From: Heliopora coerulea
Lineage: Eukaryota > Cnidaria > Anthozoa > Scleralcyonacea > Helioporidae
Direction of reading: 5' to 3'
NCBI GenBank assembly: GCA_030142905.1
Contig: JASJOG010000078.1
Span: 1,178,001-1,242,000, forward strand
Length of the DNA: 64,000 nt
Position numbers and translations under genes: made by a program. This document shows positions 22,510 through 35,482 of this stretch, piece by piece (the first letter of the stretch is position 1; each line of letters opens with the position of its first letter). A model generated the notes under the pieces. That model was not told the DNA's origin. It saw only the letters and a list, made by a program, of their open reading frames with translations, and did not search any database.

Positions 22510-25500
22510 AATAAAAGCATTAGTTGATTGATTCGAGAAGTACTTGCGAAAATAAGGGAATGTTTAAAAATTGGACAATTAAGCCTTATATACGCATAAA
22601 AGCCAGAAGTATGCCTAGAATTGGTTAAACGCCAAATAGGTGTAGGAAACTTTCCAAATACTTCTAAATTGTTCTCCTACACCCAAATGTCATGAAACAA
22701 ATCGATTTTCGTCGATTTGACGATTTGATGTGAAAATTTCTCCAACTCGTCAAAAACGCTTTATCTCGTCGAAATAAGACGATTACTAAAACGAACTGTG
22801 AAACAGTTGTGGCTTAAGTTTGTTGCATTGGTAGAATGTTTCCAAAAACTCGTCAATCGGTTTAAAATGATCTTTTCGGGTCAGAGAAGAGAATAAAAGC
22901 ATTAGTTGATTGATTCGAGAAGTACTTGCGAAAATATGGCAATGTTTAAAAATTGGACAATTAAGCCTTATATACGCATAAAAGCCAGAATATGGTAAGA
23001 TTTAGTTAAACACCAAATAGTTGTAGGAAACTTTCCAAATACTTCTAAATTGTTCTCCTCCAACCAAATGTCATGAAAAAAATCGATTTTCGTCGATTTG
23101 ACGATTTGCTGTAAAAATTTCTCCAACTCGTCAAAAACGCTTTGTCTCGTCGAAATAAGACGATTACTAAAACGAACTGTGAAACAGTTGTGGCTTAAGT
23201 TTGTTGCATTGGTCGAATGTTTCCCAAAACTCGTCAATCGGTTTAAAATGATCTTCTCGGGTCAGAGAAGAGAATAAAAGCATTAGTTGATTGATTCGAG
23301 AAGTACTTGCGAAAATATGGCAATGTTTAAAAATTGGACAATTAAGCTTTATATACGCCTGAAAGCCAGAAGTATGCCTAGAATTGGTTAAACACCAAAT
23401 AGGTGAGGGTAACTTTCCAAATACTTCTAAATTGTTCTCCAACACCCAAATGTCATGAAACAAATTGATTTTCTTCTATTTGACGATTTGCTGTAAAAAT
23501 TTCTCCAACTCGTCAAAAACGCTTTATCTCGTCGAAATAAGACGATTACTAAAACGAACTGTGAAACAGTTGTGGCTTAAGTTTGTTGCATTGGTCGAAT
23601 GTTTCCCAAAACTCGTCAATCGGTTTAAAATGATCTTTTAGGGTCAGAGAAGAGAATAAAAGCATTAGTTGATTGATTCGAGAAGTACTTGCGAAAATAT
23701 GGCAATGTTTAAAAATTGGACAATTAAGCCTTATATACGCATAAAAGCCAGAATATGGTAAGATTTAGTTAAACACCAAATAGTTGTAGGAAACTTTCCA
23801 AATACTTCTAAATTGTTCTCCTCCACCCAAACATCATGAAACAAATCGATTTTCGTCGATTTGACGATTTGCTGTAAAAATTTCTCCAACTCGTCAAAAA
23901 CGCTTTATCTCGTCGGGATAAGACGATTACTAAAACGAACTGTGAAACAGTTGTGGCTTAAGTTTGTTGCATTGCTCGAATATTTGCAAAAACTCGTCAA
24001 TCGGTTTAAAATGATCTTTTCGGGTCAGAGAAGAGAATAAAAGCATTAGTTGATTGATTCGAGAAGTACTTGCGAAAATATGGCAATGTTTAAAAATTGG
24101 ACAATTAAGCCTTATATACGCATAAAAGCCAGAAGTATGCCTAGAATTGGTTAAACGCCAAATAGGTGTAGGAAACTTTCCAAATACTTCTAAATTGTTC
24201 TCCTACACCCAAATGTCATGAAACAAATCGATTTTCGTCGATTTGACGATTTGATGTGAAAATTTCTCCAACTCGTCAAAAACGCTTTATCTCGTCGAAA
24301 TAAGACGATTACTAAAACGAACTGTGAAACAGTTGTGGCTTAAGTTTGTTGCATTGGTCGAATGTTTCCCAAAACTCGTCAATCGGTTTAAAATGATCTT
24401 TTCGGGTCAGAGAAGAGAATAAAAGCATTAGTTGATTGATTCGAGAAGTACTTGCGAAAATATGGCAATGTTTAAAAATTGGACAATTAAGCCTTATATA
24501 CGCATAAAAGCCAGAATATGGTAAGATTTAGTTAAACACCAAATAGTTGTAGGAAACTTTCCAAATACTTCTAAATTGTTCTCCTCCAACCAAATGTCAT
24601 GAAAAAAATCGATTTTCGTCGATTTGACGATTTGCTGTAAAAATTTCTCCAACTCGTCAAAAACGCTTTGTCTCGTCGAAATAAGACGATTACTAAAACG
24701 AACTGTGAAACAGTTGTGGCTTAAGTTTGTTGCATTGGTCGAATGTTTCCCAAAACTCGTCAATCGGTTTAAAATGATCTTCTCGGGTCAGAGAAGAGAA
24801 TAAAAGCATTAGTTGATTGATTCGAGAAGTACTTGCGAAAATATGGCAATGTTTAAAAATTGGACAATTAAGCTTTATATACGCCTGAAAGCCAGAAGTA
24901 TGCCTAGAATTGGTTAAACACCAAATAGGTGAGGGAAACTTTCCAAATACTTCTAAATTGTTCTCCAACACCCAAATGTCATGAAACAAATTGATTTTCT
25001 TCTATTTGACGATTTGCTGTAAAAATTTCTCCAACTCGTCAAAAACGCTTTATCTCGTCGAAATAAGACGATTACTAAAACGAACTGTGAAACAGTTGTG
25101 GCTTAAGTTTGTTGCATTGGTCGAATGTTTCCCAAAACTCGTCAATCGGTTTAAAATGATCTTTTAGGGTCAGAGAAGAGAATAAAAGCATTAGTTGATT
25201 GATTCGAGAAGTACTTGCGAAAATATGGCAATGTTTAAAAATTGGACAATTAAGCCTTATATACGCATAAAAGCCAGAATATGGTAAGATTTAGTTAAAC
25301 ACCAAATAGTTGTAGGAAACTTTCCAAATACTTCTAAATTGTTCTCCTCCACCCAAACATCATGAAACAAATCGATTTTCGTCGATTTGACGATTTGCTG
25401 TAAAAATTTCTCCAACTCGTCAAAAACGCTTTATCTCGTCGGGATAAGACGATTACTAAAACGAACTGTGAAACAGTTGTGGCTTAAGTTTGTTGCATTG

Positions 25501-25561
25501 GTCGAATATTTGCAAAAACTCGTCAATCGGTTTAAAATGATCTTTTCGGGTCAGAGAAGAG
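22510..25561 (+). repeat. Tetramer HOR, two copies of 1526 bp
   Basis: Copy 1 starts at 22510, 22892, 23273 and 23655; copy 2 at 24036, 24418, 24799 and 25181. Shared rare variants include CCAACCAAATGTC with CATGAAAAAAATCG in the second monomer and GTGAGGG, CTCCAACACCC and AAATTGATTTTC in the third. The right-hand paralogous region (52650 onward) carries only one of the two copies. Confidence 0.9.
24799..25180 (+). repeat. Representative type A2 monomer (CTTTATATACGCCTGAAAG form)
   Basis: Type A2 has AAGCTTTATATACGCCTGAAAG where most monomers have AAGCCTTATATACGC, and TTTTCTTCTATTTGACG in place of TTTTCGTCGATTTGACG. The latter change destroys the right arm of the main hairpin. Some copies have GTGAGGG (starts 1, 1146, 19079, 23273, 24799, 30141, 35483, 48835, 53031) and others GTGTAGG (starts 26707, 28233, 31286, 32812, 54939, 56083, 57992, 59898). 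Several GTGTAGG copies also begin with AGCTTTAG in place of AGCATTAG. Confidence 0.9.
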
Positions 25562-28500
25562 AACAAAAGCATTAGTTGATTGATTCGAGAAGTACTTGCG
25601 AAAATATGGCAATGTTTAAAAATTGGACAATTAAGCCTTATATACGCATAAAAGCCAGAAGTATGCCTAGAATTGGTTAAACACCAAATAGGTGTAGGAA
25701 ACTTTCCAAATATTTCTAAATTGTTCTCCTCCTCCCAAATGTCATGAAACAAATCGATTTTCGTCGATTTGACGATTTGATGTGAAAATTTCTCCAACTC
25801 GTCAAAAACGCTTTATCTCGTCGAAATAAGACGATTACTAAAACGAACTGTGAAACAGTTGTGGCTTAAGTTTGTTGCATTGGTCGAATGTTTCCCAAAA
25901 CTCGTCAATCGGTTTAAAATGATCTTTTCGGGTCAGAGAAGAGAATAAAAGCATTAGTTGATTGATTCGAGAATTACTTGCGAAAATATGGCAATGTTTA
26001 AAAATTGGACAATTAAGCCTTATATACGCATAAAAGCCAGAATATGGTAAGATTTAGTTAAACACCAAATAGTTGTAGGAAACTTTCCAAATACTTCTAA
26101 ATTGTTCTCCTCCACCCAAACATCATGAAACAAATCGATTTTCGTCGATTTGACGATTTGCTGTAAAAATTTCTCCAACTCGTCAAAAACGCTTTATCTC
26201 GTCGGGATAAGACGATTACTAAAACGAACTGTGAAAAAGTTGAGGTTTAAATTTGTTGCATTGGTCGAATATTTCCAAAAACTCGTCAATCGGTTTAAAA
26301 TGATCTTTTCGGGTCAGAGAAGAGAATAAAAGCATTAGTTGATTGATTCGAGAAGTACTTGCGAAAATATGGCAATGTTTAAAAATTGGACATTTAAGCC
26401 TTATATACGCCTAAAAGCCAGAAGTATGCCTAGAATTGGTTAAACACCAAATAGGTGTAGGAAACTTTCCAAATACTTCTAAATTGTTCTCCTCCACCCA
26501 AATGTCATGAAACAAATCGATTTTCGTCGATTTGACGATTTGCTGTAAAAATTTCTCCAACTCGTCAAAAACGCTTTGTCTCGTCGAAATAAGACGATTA
26601 CTAAAACGAACTGTGAAACAGTTGTGGCTTAAGTTTGTTGCATTGGTCGAATGTTTCCCAAAACTCGTCAATCGGTTTAAAATGATCTTCTCGGGTCAGA
26701 GAAGAGAATGAAAGCTTTAGTTGATTGATTCGAGAAGTACTTGCGAAAATATGGCAATGTTTAAAAATTGGACAATTAAGCTTTATATACGCCTGAAAGC
26801 CAGAAGTATGCCTAGAATTGGTTAAACACCAAATAGGTGTAGGAAACTTTCCAAATACTTCTAAATTGTTCTCCTACACCCAAATGTCATGAAACAAATC
26901 GATTTTCTTCTATTTGACGATTTGCTGTGAAAATTTCTCCAACTCGTCAAAAACGCTTTATCTCGTCGAAATAAGACGATTACTAAAACGAACTGTGAAA
27001 CAGTTGTGGCTTAAGTTTGTTGCATTGCTCGAATGTTTCCCAAAACTCGTCAATCGGTTTAAAATGATCTTTTCGGGTCAGAGAAGAGAATAAAAGCATT
27101 AGTTGATTGATTCGAGAAGTACTTGCGAAAATATGGCAATGTTTAAAAATTGGACAATTAAGCCTTATATACGCATAAAAGCCAGAATATGGTAAGATTT
27201 AGTTAAACACCAAATAGTTGTAGGAAACTTTCCAAATACTTCTAAATTGTTCTCCTCCACCCAAACATCATGAAACAAATCGATTTTCGTCGATTTGACG
27301 ATTTGATGTGAAAATTTCTCCAACTCGTCAAAAACGCTTTATCTCGTCGAAATAAGACGATTACTAAAACGAACTGTGAAACAGTTGTGGCTTAAGTTTG
27401 TTGCATTGGTCGAATGTTTCCCAAAACTCGTCAATCGGTTTAAAATGATCTTTTCGGGTCAGAGAAGAGAATAAAAGCATTAGTTGATTGATTCGAGAAG
27501 TACTTGCGAAAATATGGCAATGTTTAAAAATTGGACAATTAAGCCTTATATACGCATAAAAGCAAGAATATGGTAAGATTTAGTTAAACACCAAATAGTT
27601 GTAGGAAACTTTCCAAATACTTCTAAATTGTTCTCCTCCACCCAAATATCATGAAACAAATCGATTTTCGTCGATTTGACGATTTGCTGTAAAAATTTCT
27701 CCAACTCGTCAAAAACGCTTTATCTCGTCGGGATAAGACGATTACTAAAACGAACTGTGAAAAAGTTGAGGTTTAAATTTGTTGCATTGGTCGAATATTT
27801 CCAAAAACTCGTCAATCGTTTTAAAATGATCTTTTCGGGTCAGAGAAGAGAATAAAAGCATTAGTTGATTGATTCGAGAAGTACTTGCGAAAATATGGCA
27901 ATGTTTAAAAATTGGACATTTAAGCCTTATATACGCCTAAAAGCCAGAAGTATGCCTAGAATTAGTTAAACACCAAATAGGTGTAGGAAACTTACCAAAT
28001 ACTTCTAAATTGTTCTCCTCCACCCAAATGTCATGAAACAAATCGATTTTCGTCGATTTGACGATTTGCTGTAAAAATTTCTCCAACTCGTCAAAAACGC
28101 TTTGTCTCGTCGAAATAAGACGATTACTAAAACGAACTGTGAAACAGTTGTGGCTTAAGTTTGTTGCATTGGTCGAATGTTTCCCAAAACTCGTCAATCG
28201 GTTTAAAATGATCTTCTCGGGTCAGAGAAGAGAATGAAAGCTTTAGTTGATTGATTCGAGAAGTACTTGCGAAAATATGGCAATGTTTAAAAATTGGACA
28301 ATTAAGCTTTATATACGCCTGAAAGCCAGAAGTATGCCTAGAATTGGTTAAACACCAAATAGGTGTAGGAAACTTTCCAAATACTTCTAAATTGTTCTCC
28401 TACACCCAAATGTCATGAAACAAATCGATTTTCTTCTATTTGACGATTTGCTGTGAAAATTTCTCCAACTCGTCAAAAACGCTTTATCTCGTCGAAATAA

Positions 28501-28995
28501 GACGATTACTAAAACGAACTGTGAAACAGTTGTGGCTTAAGTTTGTTGCATTGGTCGAATGTTTCCCAAAACTCGTCAATCGGTTTAAAATGATCTTTTC
28601 GGGTCAGTGAAGAGAATAAAAGCATTAGTTGATTGATTCGAGAAGTACTTGCGAAAATATGGCAATGTTTAAAAATTGGACAATTAAGCCTTATATACGC
28701 ATAAAAGCCAGAATATGGTAAGATTTAGTTAAACACCAAATAGTTGTAGGAAACTTTCCAAATACTTCTAAATTGTTCTCCTCCACCCAAACATCATGAA
28801 ACAAATCGATTTTCGTCGATTTGACGATTTGATGTGAAAATTTCTCCAACTCGTCAAAAACGCTTTATCTCGTCGGGATAAGACGATTACTAAAACGAAC
28901 TGTGAAACAGTTGTGGCTTAAGTTTGTTGCATTGGTCGAATATTTGCAAAAACTCGTCAATCGGTTTAAAATGATCTTTTCGGGTCAGAGAAGAG
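25562..28995 (+). repeat. Tetramer HOR, two copies of 1526 bp after an A1 monomer
   Basis: After the A1 monomer at 25562, tetramers run 25944-27469 (starts 25944, 26325, 26707, 27089) and 27470-28995 (27470, 27851, 28233, 28615). Order in each: B with GAAAAAGTTGAGG, A3 with TCTTCTCGGG, A2 beginning AATGAAAGCTTTAG, then B with GATGTGAAAAT. Copy 2 has private GCAAGAATATGG and CAATCGTTTTAAAATG. Confidence 0.88.
26325..26706 (+). repeat. Representative type A3 monomer (GGACATTTAAG form)
   Basis: Type A3 has GGACATTTAAG in place of GGACAATTAAG, which breaks the AATTG dyad, and GCCTAAAAGCCAGAAG. It often carries TTTGTCTCGTCG and ends TCTTCTCGGG. On the minus strand the CCTAAAAGCC change makes a TAG stop, which ends the open frame there at 86 codons. 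Other copies start at 18697, 27851, 29759, 32430, 37008, 54557, 57228 and 59516. A CATATAAG variant starts at 34338, 61424 and 62187. Confidence 0.88.
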
Positions 28996-31667
28996 AACAA
29001 AAGCATTAGTTGATTGATTCGAGAAGTACTTGCGAAAATATGGCAATGTTTAAAAATTGGACAATTAAGCCTTATATACGCATAAAAGCTAGAAGTATGC
29101 CTAGAATTGGTTAAACACCAAATAGGTGTAGGAAACTTTCCAAATACTTCTAAATTGTTCTCCTCCTCCCAAATGTCATGAAACAAATCGATTTTCGTCG
29201 ATTTGACGATTTGATGTGAAAATTTCTCCAACTCGTCAAAAACGCTTTATCTCGTCGAAATAAGACGATTACTAAAACGAACTGTGAAACAGTTGTGGCT
29301 TAAGTTTGTTGCATTGGTCGAATGTTTCCCAAAACTCGTCAATCGGTTTAAAATGATCTTTTCGGGTCAGAGAAGAGAATAAAAGCATTAGTTAATTGAT
29401 TCGAGAAGTACTTGCGAAAATATGGCAATGTTTAAAAATTGGACAATTAAGCCTTATATACGCGTAAAAGCCAGAATATGGTAAGATTTAGTTAAACACC
29501 AAATAGTTGTAGGAAACTTTCCAAATTCTTCTAAATTGTTCTCCTCCACCCAAACATCATGAAACAAATCGATTTTCGTCGATTTGACGATTTGCTGTAA
29601 AAATTTCTCCAACTCGTCAAAAACGCTTTATCTCGTCGGGATAAGACGATTACTAAAACCAACTGTGAAAAAGTTGCGGTTTAAATTTGTTGCATTGGTC
29701 GAATATTTCCAAAAACTCGTCAATCGATTTAAAATGATCTTTTCGGGTCAGAGAAGAGAATAAAAGCATTATTTGATTGATTCGAGAAGTACTTGCGAAA
29801 ATATGGCAATGTTTAAAAATTGGACATTTAAGCCTTATATACGCCTAAAAGCCAGAAGTATGCCTAGAATTGGTTAAACACCAAATAGGTGTAGGAAACT
29901 TTCCAAATACTTCTAAATTGTTCTCCTACACCCAAATGTCATGAAACAAATCGATTTTCGTCGATTTGACGATTTGCTGTAAAAATTTCTCCAACTCGTC
30001 AAAAACGCTTTGTCTCTTCGAAATAAGACGATTACTAAAACGAACTGTGAAACAGTTGTGGCTTAAGTTTGTTGCATTGGTCGAATGTTTCCCAAAACTC
30101 GTCAATCGGTTTAAAATGATCTTCTCGGGTCAGAGAAGAGAATAAAAGCATTAGTTGATTGATTCGAGAAGTACTTGCGAAAATATGGCAATGTTTAAAA
30201 ATTGGACAATTAAGCTTTATATACGCCTGAAAGCCAGAAGTATGCCTAGAATTGGTTAAACACAAAATAGGTGAGGGAAACTTTCCAAATACTTCTAAAT
30301 TGTTCTCCTACACCCAAATGTCATGAAACAAATCGATTTTCTTCTATTTGACGATTTGCTGTAAAAATTTCTCCAACTCGTCAAAAACGCTTTATCTCGT
30401 CGAAATAAGACGATTACTAAAACGAACTGTGAAAAAGTTGTGGCTTAAGTTTGTTGCATTGGTCGAATGTTTCCCAAAACTCGTCAATCGGTTTAAAATG
30501 ATCTTTTCGGGTCAGAGAAGAGAATAAAAGCATTAGTTGATTGATTCGAGAAGTACTTGCGAAAATATGGCAATGTTTAAAAATTGGACAATTAAGCCTT
30601 ATATACGCATAAAAGCCAGAATATGGTAAGATTTAGTTAAACACCAAATAGTTGTAGGAAACTTTCCAAATACTTCTAAATTGTTCTCCTCCACCCAAAC
30701 ATCATGAAACAAATCGATTTTCGTCCATTTGACGATTTGCGGTAAAAATTTCTCCAACTCGTCAAAAACGCTTTATCTCGTCGGGATAAGACGATTACTA
30801 AAACGAACTGTGAAAAAGTTGAGGTTTAAATTTGTTGCATTGGTCGAATATTTCCAAAAACTCGTCAATCGGTTTAAAATGATGTTTTCGGTTCAGAGAA
30901 GAGAATAAAAGCATTAGTTGATTGATTCGAGAAGTACTTGCGAAAATATGGCAATGTTTAAAAATTGGACATTTAAGCCTTATATACGCATAAAAGCCAG
31001 AAGTATGCCTAGAATTGGTTAAACACCAAATAGGTGTAGGAAACTTACCAAATACTTCTAAATTGTTCTCCTCCACCCAAATGTCATGAAACAAATCGAT
31101 TTTCGTCGATTTGACGATTTGCTGTAAAAATTTCTCCAACTCGTCAAAAACGCTTTGTCTCGTCGAAATAAGACGATTACTAAAACGAACTGTGAAACAG
31201 TTGTGGCTTAAGTTTGTTGCATTGGTCGAATGTTTCCCAAAACTCGTCAATCGGTTTAAAATGATCTTCTCGGGTCAGAGAAGAAAATAAAAGCTTTAGT
31301 TGATTGATTCGAGAAGTACTTGCGAAAATATGGCTATGTTTAAAAATTGGACAATTAAGCTTTATATACGCCTGAAAGCCAGAAGTATGCCTAGAATTGG
31401 TTAAACACCAAATAGGTGTAGGAAACTTTCCAAATACTTCTAAATTATTCTCCTACACCCAAATGTCATGAAACAAATCGATTTTCTTCTATTTGACGAT
31501 TTGCTGTGAAAATTTCTCCAACTCGTCAAAAACGCTTTATCTCGTCGAAATAAGACGATTACTAAAACGAACTGTGAAACAGTTGTGGCTTAAGTTTGTT
31601 GCATTGGTCGAATGTTTCCCAAAACTCGTCAATCGGTTTAAAATGATCTTTTCGGGTCAGAGAAGTG
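28996..31667 (+). repeat. A1 monomer plus trimer HOR, two copies of 1145 bp
   Basis: The A1 monomer at 28996 is followed by trimers 29378-30522 (29378, 29759, 30141) and 30523-31667 (30523, 30904, 31286). Order is B with a GAAAAAGTTG tail, A3 with TTTGTC and TCTTCTCGGG, then A2. Copies differ at many sites (CGCGTAAAAG and GTTGCGG in copy 1; GATGTTTTCGGTTC and CTTACCAAAT in copy 2), so this is an older trimer. Confidence 0.8.
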
Positions 31668-33956
31668 AATAAAAGCATTAGTTGATTGATTCGAGAAGTA
31701 CTTGCGAAAATATGGCAATGTTTAAAAATTGGACAATTAAGCCTTATATACGCATAAAAGCCAGAATATGGTAAGATTTAGTTAAACACCAAATAGTTGT
31801 AGGAAACTTTCCAAATACTTCTAAATTGTTCTCCTCCACCCAAACATCATGAAACAAATCGATTTTCGTCGATTTGACGATTTGATGTGAAAATTTCTCC
31901 AACTCGTCAAAAACGCTTTATCTCGTCGGGATAAGACGATTACTAAAACGAACTGTGAAACAGTTGTGGCTTAAGTTTGTTGCATTGGTCGAATATTTGC
32001 AAAAACTCGTCAATCGGTTTAAAATGATCTTTTCGGGTCAGAGAAGAGAATAAAAGCATTAGTTGATTGATTCGAGAAGTACTTGCGAAAATATGGCAAT
32101 GTTTAAAAATTGGACAATTAAGCCTTATATACGCATAAAAGCCAGAAGTATGCCTAGAATTGGTTAAACACCAAATAGGTGTAGGAAACTTTCCAAATAC
32201 TTCTAAATTGTTCTCCTCCTCCCAAATGTCATGAAACAAATCGATTTTCGTCCATTTGACGATTTGATGTGAAAATTTCTCCAACTCGTCAAAAACGCTT
32301 TATCTCGTCGGGATAAGACGATTACTAAAACGAACTGTGAAAAAATGAGGTTTAAATTTGTTGCATTGGTCGAATATTTCCAAAAACTCGTCAATCGGTT
32401 TAAAATGATCTTTTCGGGTCAGAGAAGAGAATAAAAGCATTAGTTGATTGATTCGAGAAGTACTTGCGAAAATATGGCAATGTTTAAAAATTGGACATTT
32501 AAGCCTTATATACGCCTAAAAGCCAGAAGTATGCCTAGAATTGGTTAAACACCAAATAGGTGTAGGAAACTTTCCAAATACTTCTAAATTGTTCTCCTCC
32601 ACCCAAATGTCATGAAACAAATCGATTTTCGTCGATTTGACGATTTGCTGTAAAAATTTCTCCAACTCGTCAAAAACGCTTTGTCTCGTCGAAATAAGAC
32701 GATTACTAAAACGAACTGTGAAACAGTTGTGGCTTAAGTTTGTTGCATTGGTCGAATGTTTCCCAAAACTCGTCAATCGGTTTAAAATGATCTTCTCGGG
32801 TCAGAGAAGAGAATAAAAGCTTTAGTTGATTGATTCGAGAAGTACTTGCGAAAATATGGCAATGTTTAAAAATTGGACAATTAAGCTTTATTTACGCCTG
32901 AAAGCCAGAAGTATGCCTAGAATTGGTTAAACACCAAATAGGTGTAGGAAACTTTCCAAATACTTCTAAATTGTTCTCCTACACCCAAATGTCATGAAAC
33001 AAATCGATTTTCTTCTATTTGACGATTTGCTGTGAAAATTTCTCCAACTCGTCAAAAACGCTTTATCTCGTCGAAATAAGACGATTACTAAAACGAACTG
33101 TGAAACAGTTGTGGCTTAAGTTTGTTGCATTGGTCGAATGTTTCCCAAAACTCGTCAATCGGTTTAAAATGATCTTCTCGGGTCAGAGAAGAGAATAAAA
33201 GCATTAGTTGATTGATTCGAGAAGTACTTGCGAAAATATGGCAATGTTTAAAAATTGGACAATTAAGCCTTATATACGCATAAAAGCCAGAATATGGTAA
33301 GATTTAGTTAAACACCAAATAGTTGTAGGAAACTTTCCAAATACTTCTAAATTGTTCTCCTCCACCCAAACATCATGAAACAAATCGATTTTCGTCGATT
33401 AGACGATTTGATGTGAAATTTTCTCCAACTCGTCAAAAACGCTTTATCTCGTCGGGATAAGACGATTACTAAAACGAACTGTGAAACAGTTGTGGCTTAA
33501 GTTTGTTGCATTGGTCGAATATTTGCAAAAACTCGTCAATCGGTTTAAAATGATCTTTTCGGGTCAGAGAACAGAACAAAAGCATTAGTTGATTGATTCG
33601 AGAAGTACTTGCGAAAATATGGCAATGTTTAAAAATTGGACAATTAAGCCTTATATACGCATAAAAGCCAGAAGTATGCCTAGAATTGGTTAAACACCAA
33701 ATAGGTGTAGGAAACTTTCCAAATACTTCTAAATTGTTCTCCTCCTCCCAAATGTCATGAAACAAATCGATTTTCGTCCATTTGACGATTTGATGTGAAA
33801 ATTTCTCCAACTCGTCAAAAACGCTTTATCTCGTCGAAATAAGACGATTACTAAAACGAACTGTGAAACAGTTGTGGCTTAAGTTTGTTGCATTGGTCGA
33901 ATGTTTCCCAAAACTCGTCAATCGGTTTAAAATGATCTTTTCGGGTCAGAGAAGAG
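31668..33956 (+). repeat. Tetramer HOR, about 1.5 copies
   Basis: Monomers start at 31668, 32049, 32430, 32812, 33194 and 33575. 31668 pairs with 33194 and 32049 with 33575, 1526 bp apart, sharing TTCGTCCATTTG in the A1 member. 32049 is 381 bp because GAAAAAGTTGAGG became GAAAAAATGAGG. 33194 carries private GATTAGACG and GTGAAATTTTCTCC and ends AGAACAGAACAAAAG; all three recur in the copy at 60280. Confidence 0.85.
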
Positions 33957-35482
33957 AATAAAAGCATTAGTTAATTGATTCGAGAAGTACTTGCGAAAAT
34001 ATGGCAATGTTTAAAAATTGGACAATTAAGCCTTATATACGCGTAAAAGCCAGAATATGGTAAGATTTAGTTAAACACCAAATAGTTGTAGGAAACTTTC
34101 CAAATTCTTCTAAATTGTTCTCCTCCACCCAAATGTCATGAAACAAATCGATTTTCGTCGATTTGACGATTTGCTGTAAAAATTTCTCCAACTCGTCAAA
34201 AACGCTTTATCTCGTCGGGATAAGACGATTACTAAAACCAACTGTGAAAAAGTTGCGGTTTAAATTTGTTGCATTGGTCGAATATTTCCAAAAACTCGTC
34301 AATCGGTTTAAAATGATCTTCTCGGGTCAGAGAAGAGAATAAAAGCATTAGTTGATTGATTCGAGAAGTACTTGCGAATATATGGCAATGTTTAAAAATT
34401 GGACATATAAGCCTTATATACGCCTAAAAGCCAGAAGTATGCCTAGAATTGGTTAAACACCAAATAGGTGTAGGAAACTTTCCAAATACTTCTAAATTGT
34501 TCTCCTCCACCCAAATGTCATGAAACAAATCGATTTTCGTCGATTTGACAATTTGATGTGAAAATTTCTCCAACTAGTCAAAAACGCTTTGTCTCGTCGA
34601 AATAAGACGATTACTAAAACGAACTGTGAAACAGTTGTGGCTTAAGTTTGTTGCATTGGTCGAATGTTTCCCAAAACTCGTCAATCGGTTTAAAATGATC
34701 TTCTCGGGTCAGAGAAGAGAATAAAAGCATTAGTTGATTGATTCGAGAAGTACTTGCGAAAATATGGCAATGTTTAAAAATTGGACAATTAAGCCTTATA
34801 TACGCGTAAAAGCCAGAATATGGTAAGATTTAGTTAAACACCAAATAGTTGTAGGAAACTTTCCAAATTCTTCTAAATTGTTCTCCTCCACCCAAACATC
34901 ATGAAACAAATCGATTTTCGTCGATTTGACGATTTGCTGTAAAAATTTTACCAACTCGTCAAAAACGCTTTATCTCGTCGGGATAAGACGATTACTAAAA
35001 CCAACTGTGAAAAAGTTGCGGTTTAAATTTGTTGCATTGGTCGAATATTTCCCAAAACTCGTCAATCGGTTTAAAATGATCTTTTCGGGTCAGAGAAGAG
35101 AATAAAAGCATTATTTGATTGATTCGAGAAGTACTTGCGAAAATATGGCAATGTTTAAAAATTGGACAATTAAGCCTTATATACGCATAAAAGCCAGAAG
35201 TATGCCTAGAATTGGTTAAACACCAAATAGGTGTAGGAAACTTTCCAAATACTTCTAAATTGTTCTCCTCCACCCAAATGTCATGAAACAAATCGATTTT
35301 CGTCGATTTGACAATTTGATGTGAAAATTTCTCCAACTCGTCAAAAACGCTTTGTCTCGTCGAAATAAGACGATTACTAAAACGAACTGTGAAACAGTTG
35401 TGGCTTAAGTTTGTTGCATTGGTCGAATGTTTCCCAAAACTCGTCAATCGGTTTAAAATGATCTTCTCGGGTCAGAGAAGAG
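33957..35482 (+). repeat. Dimer HOR, two copies of 763 bp
   Basis: Dimers are 33957-34719 and 34720-35482. First members share CGCGTAAAAG, CAAATTCTTC, AAAACCAACTG and GTTGCGG. Second members share TTTGACAATTTGATG with TTTGTCTCGTCG. The monomer at 34338 has private CAACTAGTC, found again at 61668. Confidence 0.88.

Noticed and set aside
30798..31250. 150-codon minus-strand frames and the many 62-113 codon frames on both strands as genes
   Set aside because: They are the same satellite sequence read repeatedly. Their ends track monomer sub-type (a TAG from CCTAAAAGCC, a TAA after the type B shift), the 382 bp unit breaks the frame, and no domain, signal peptide or gene-like context is present.
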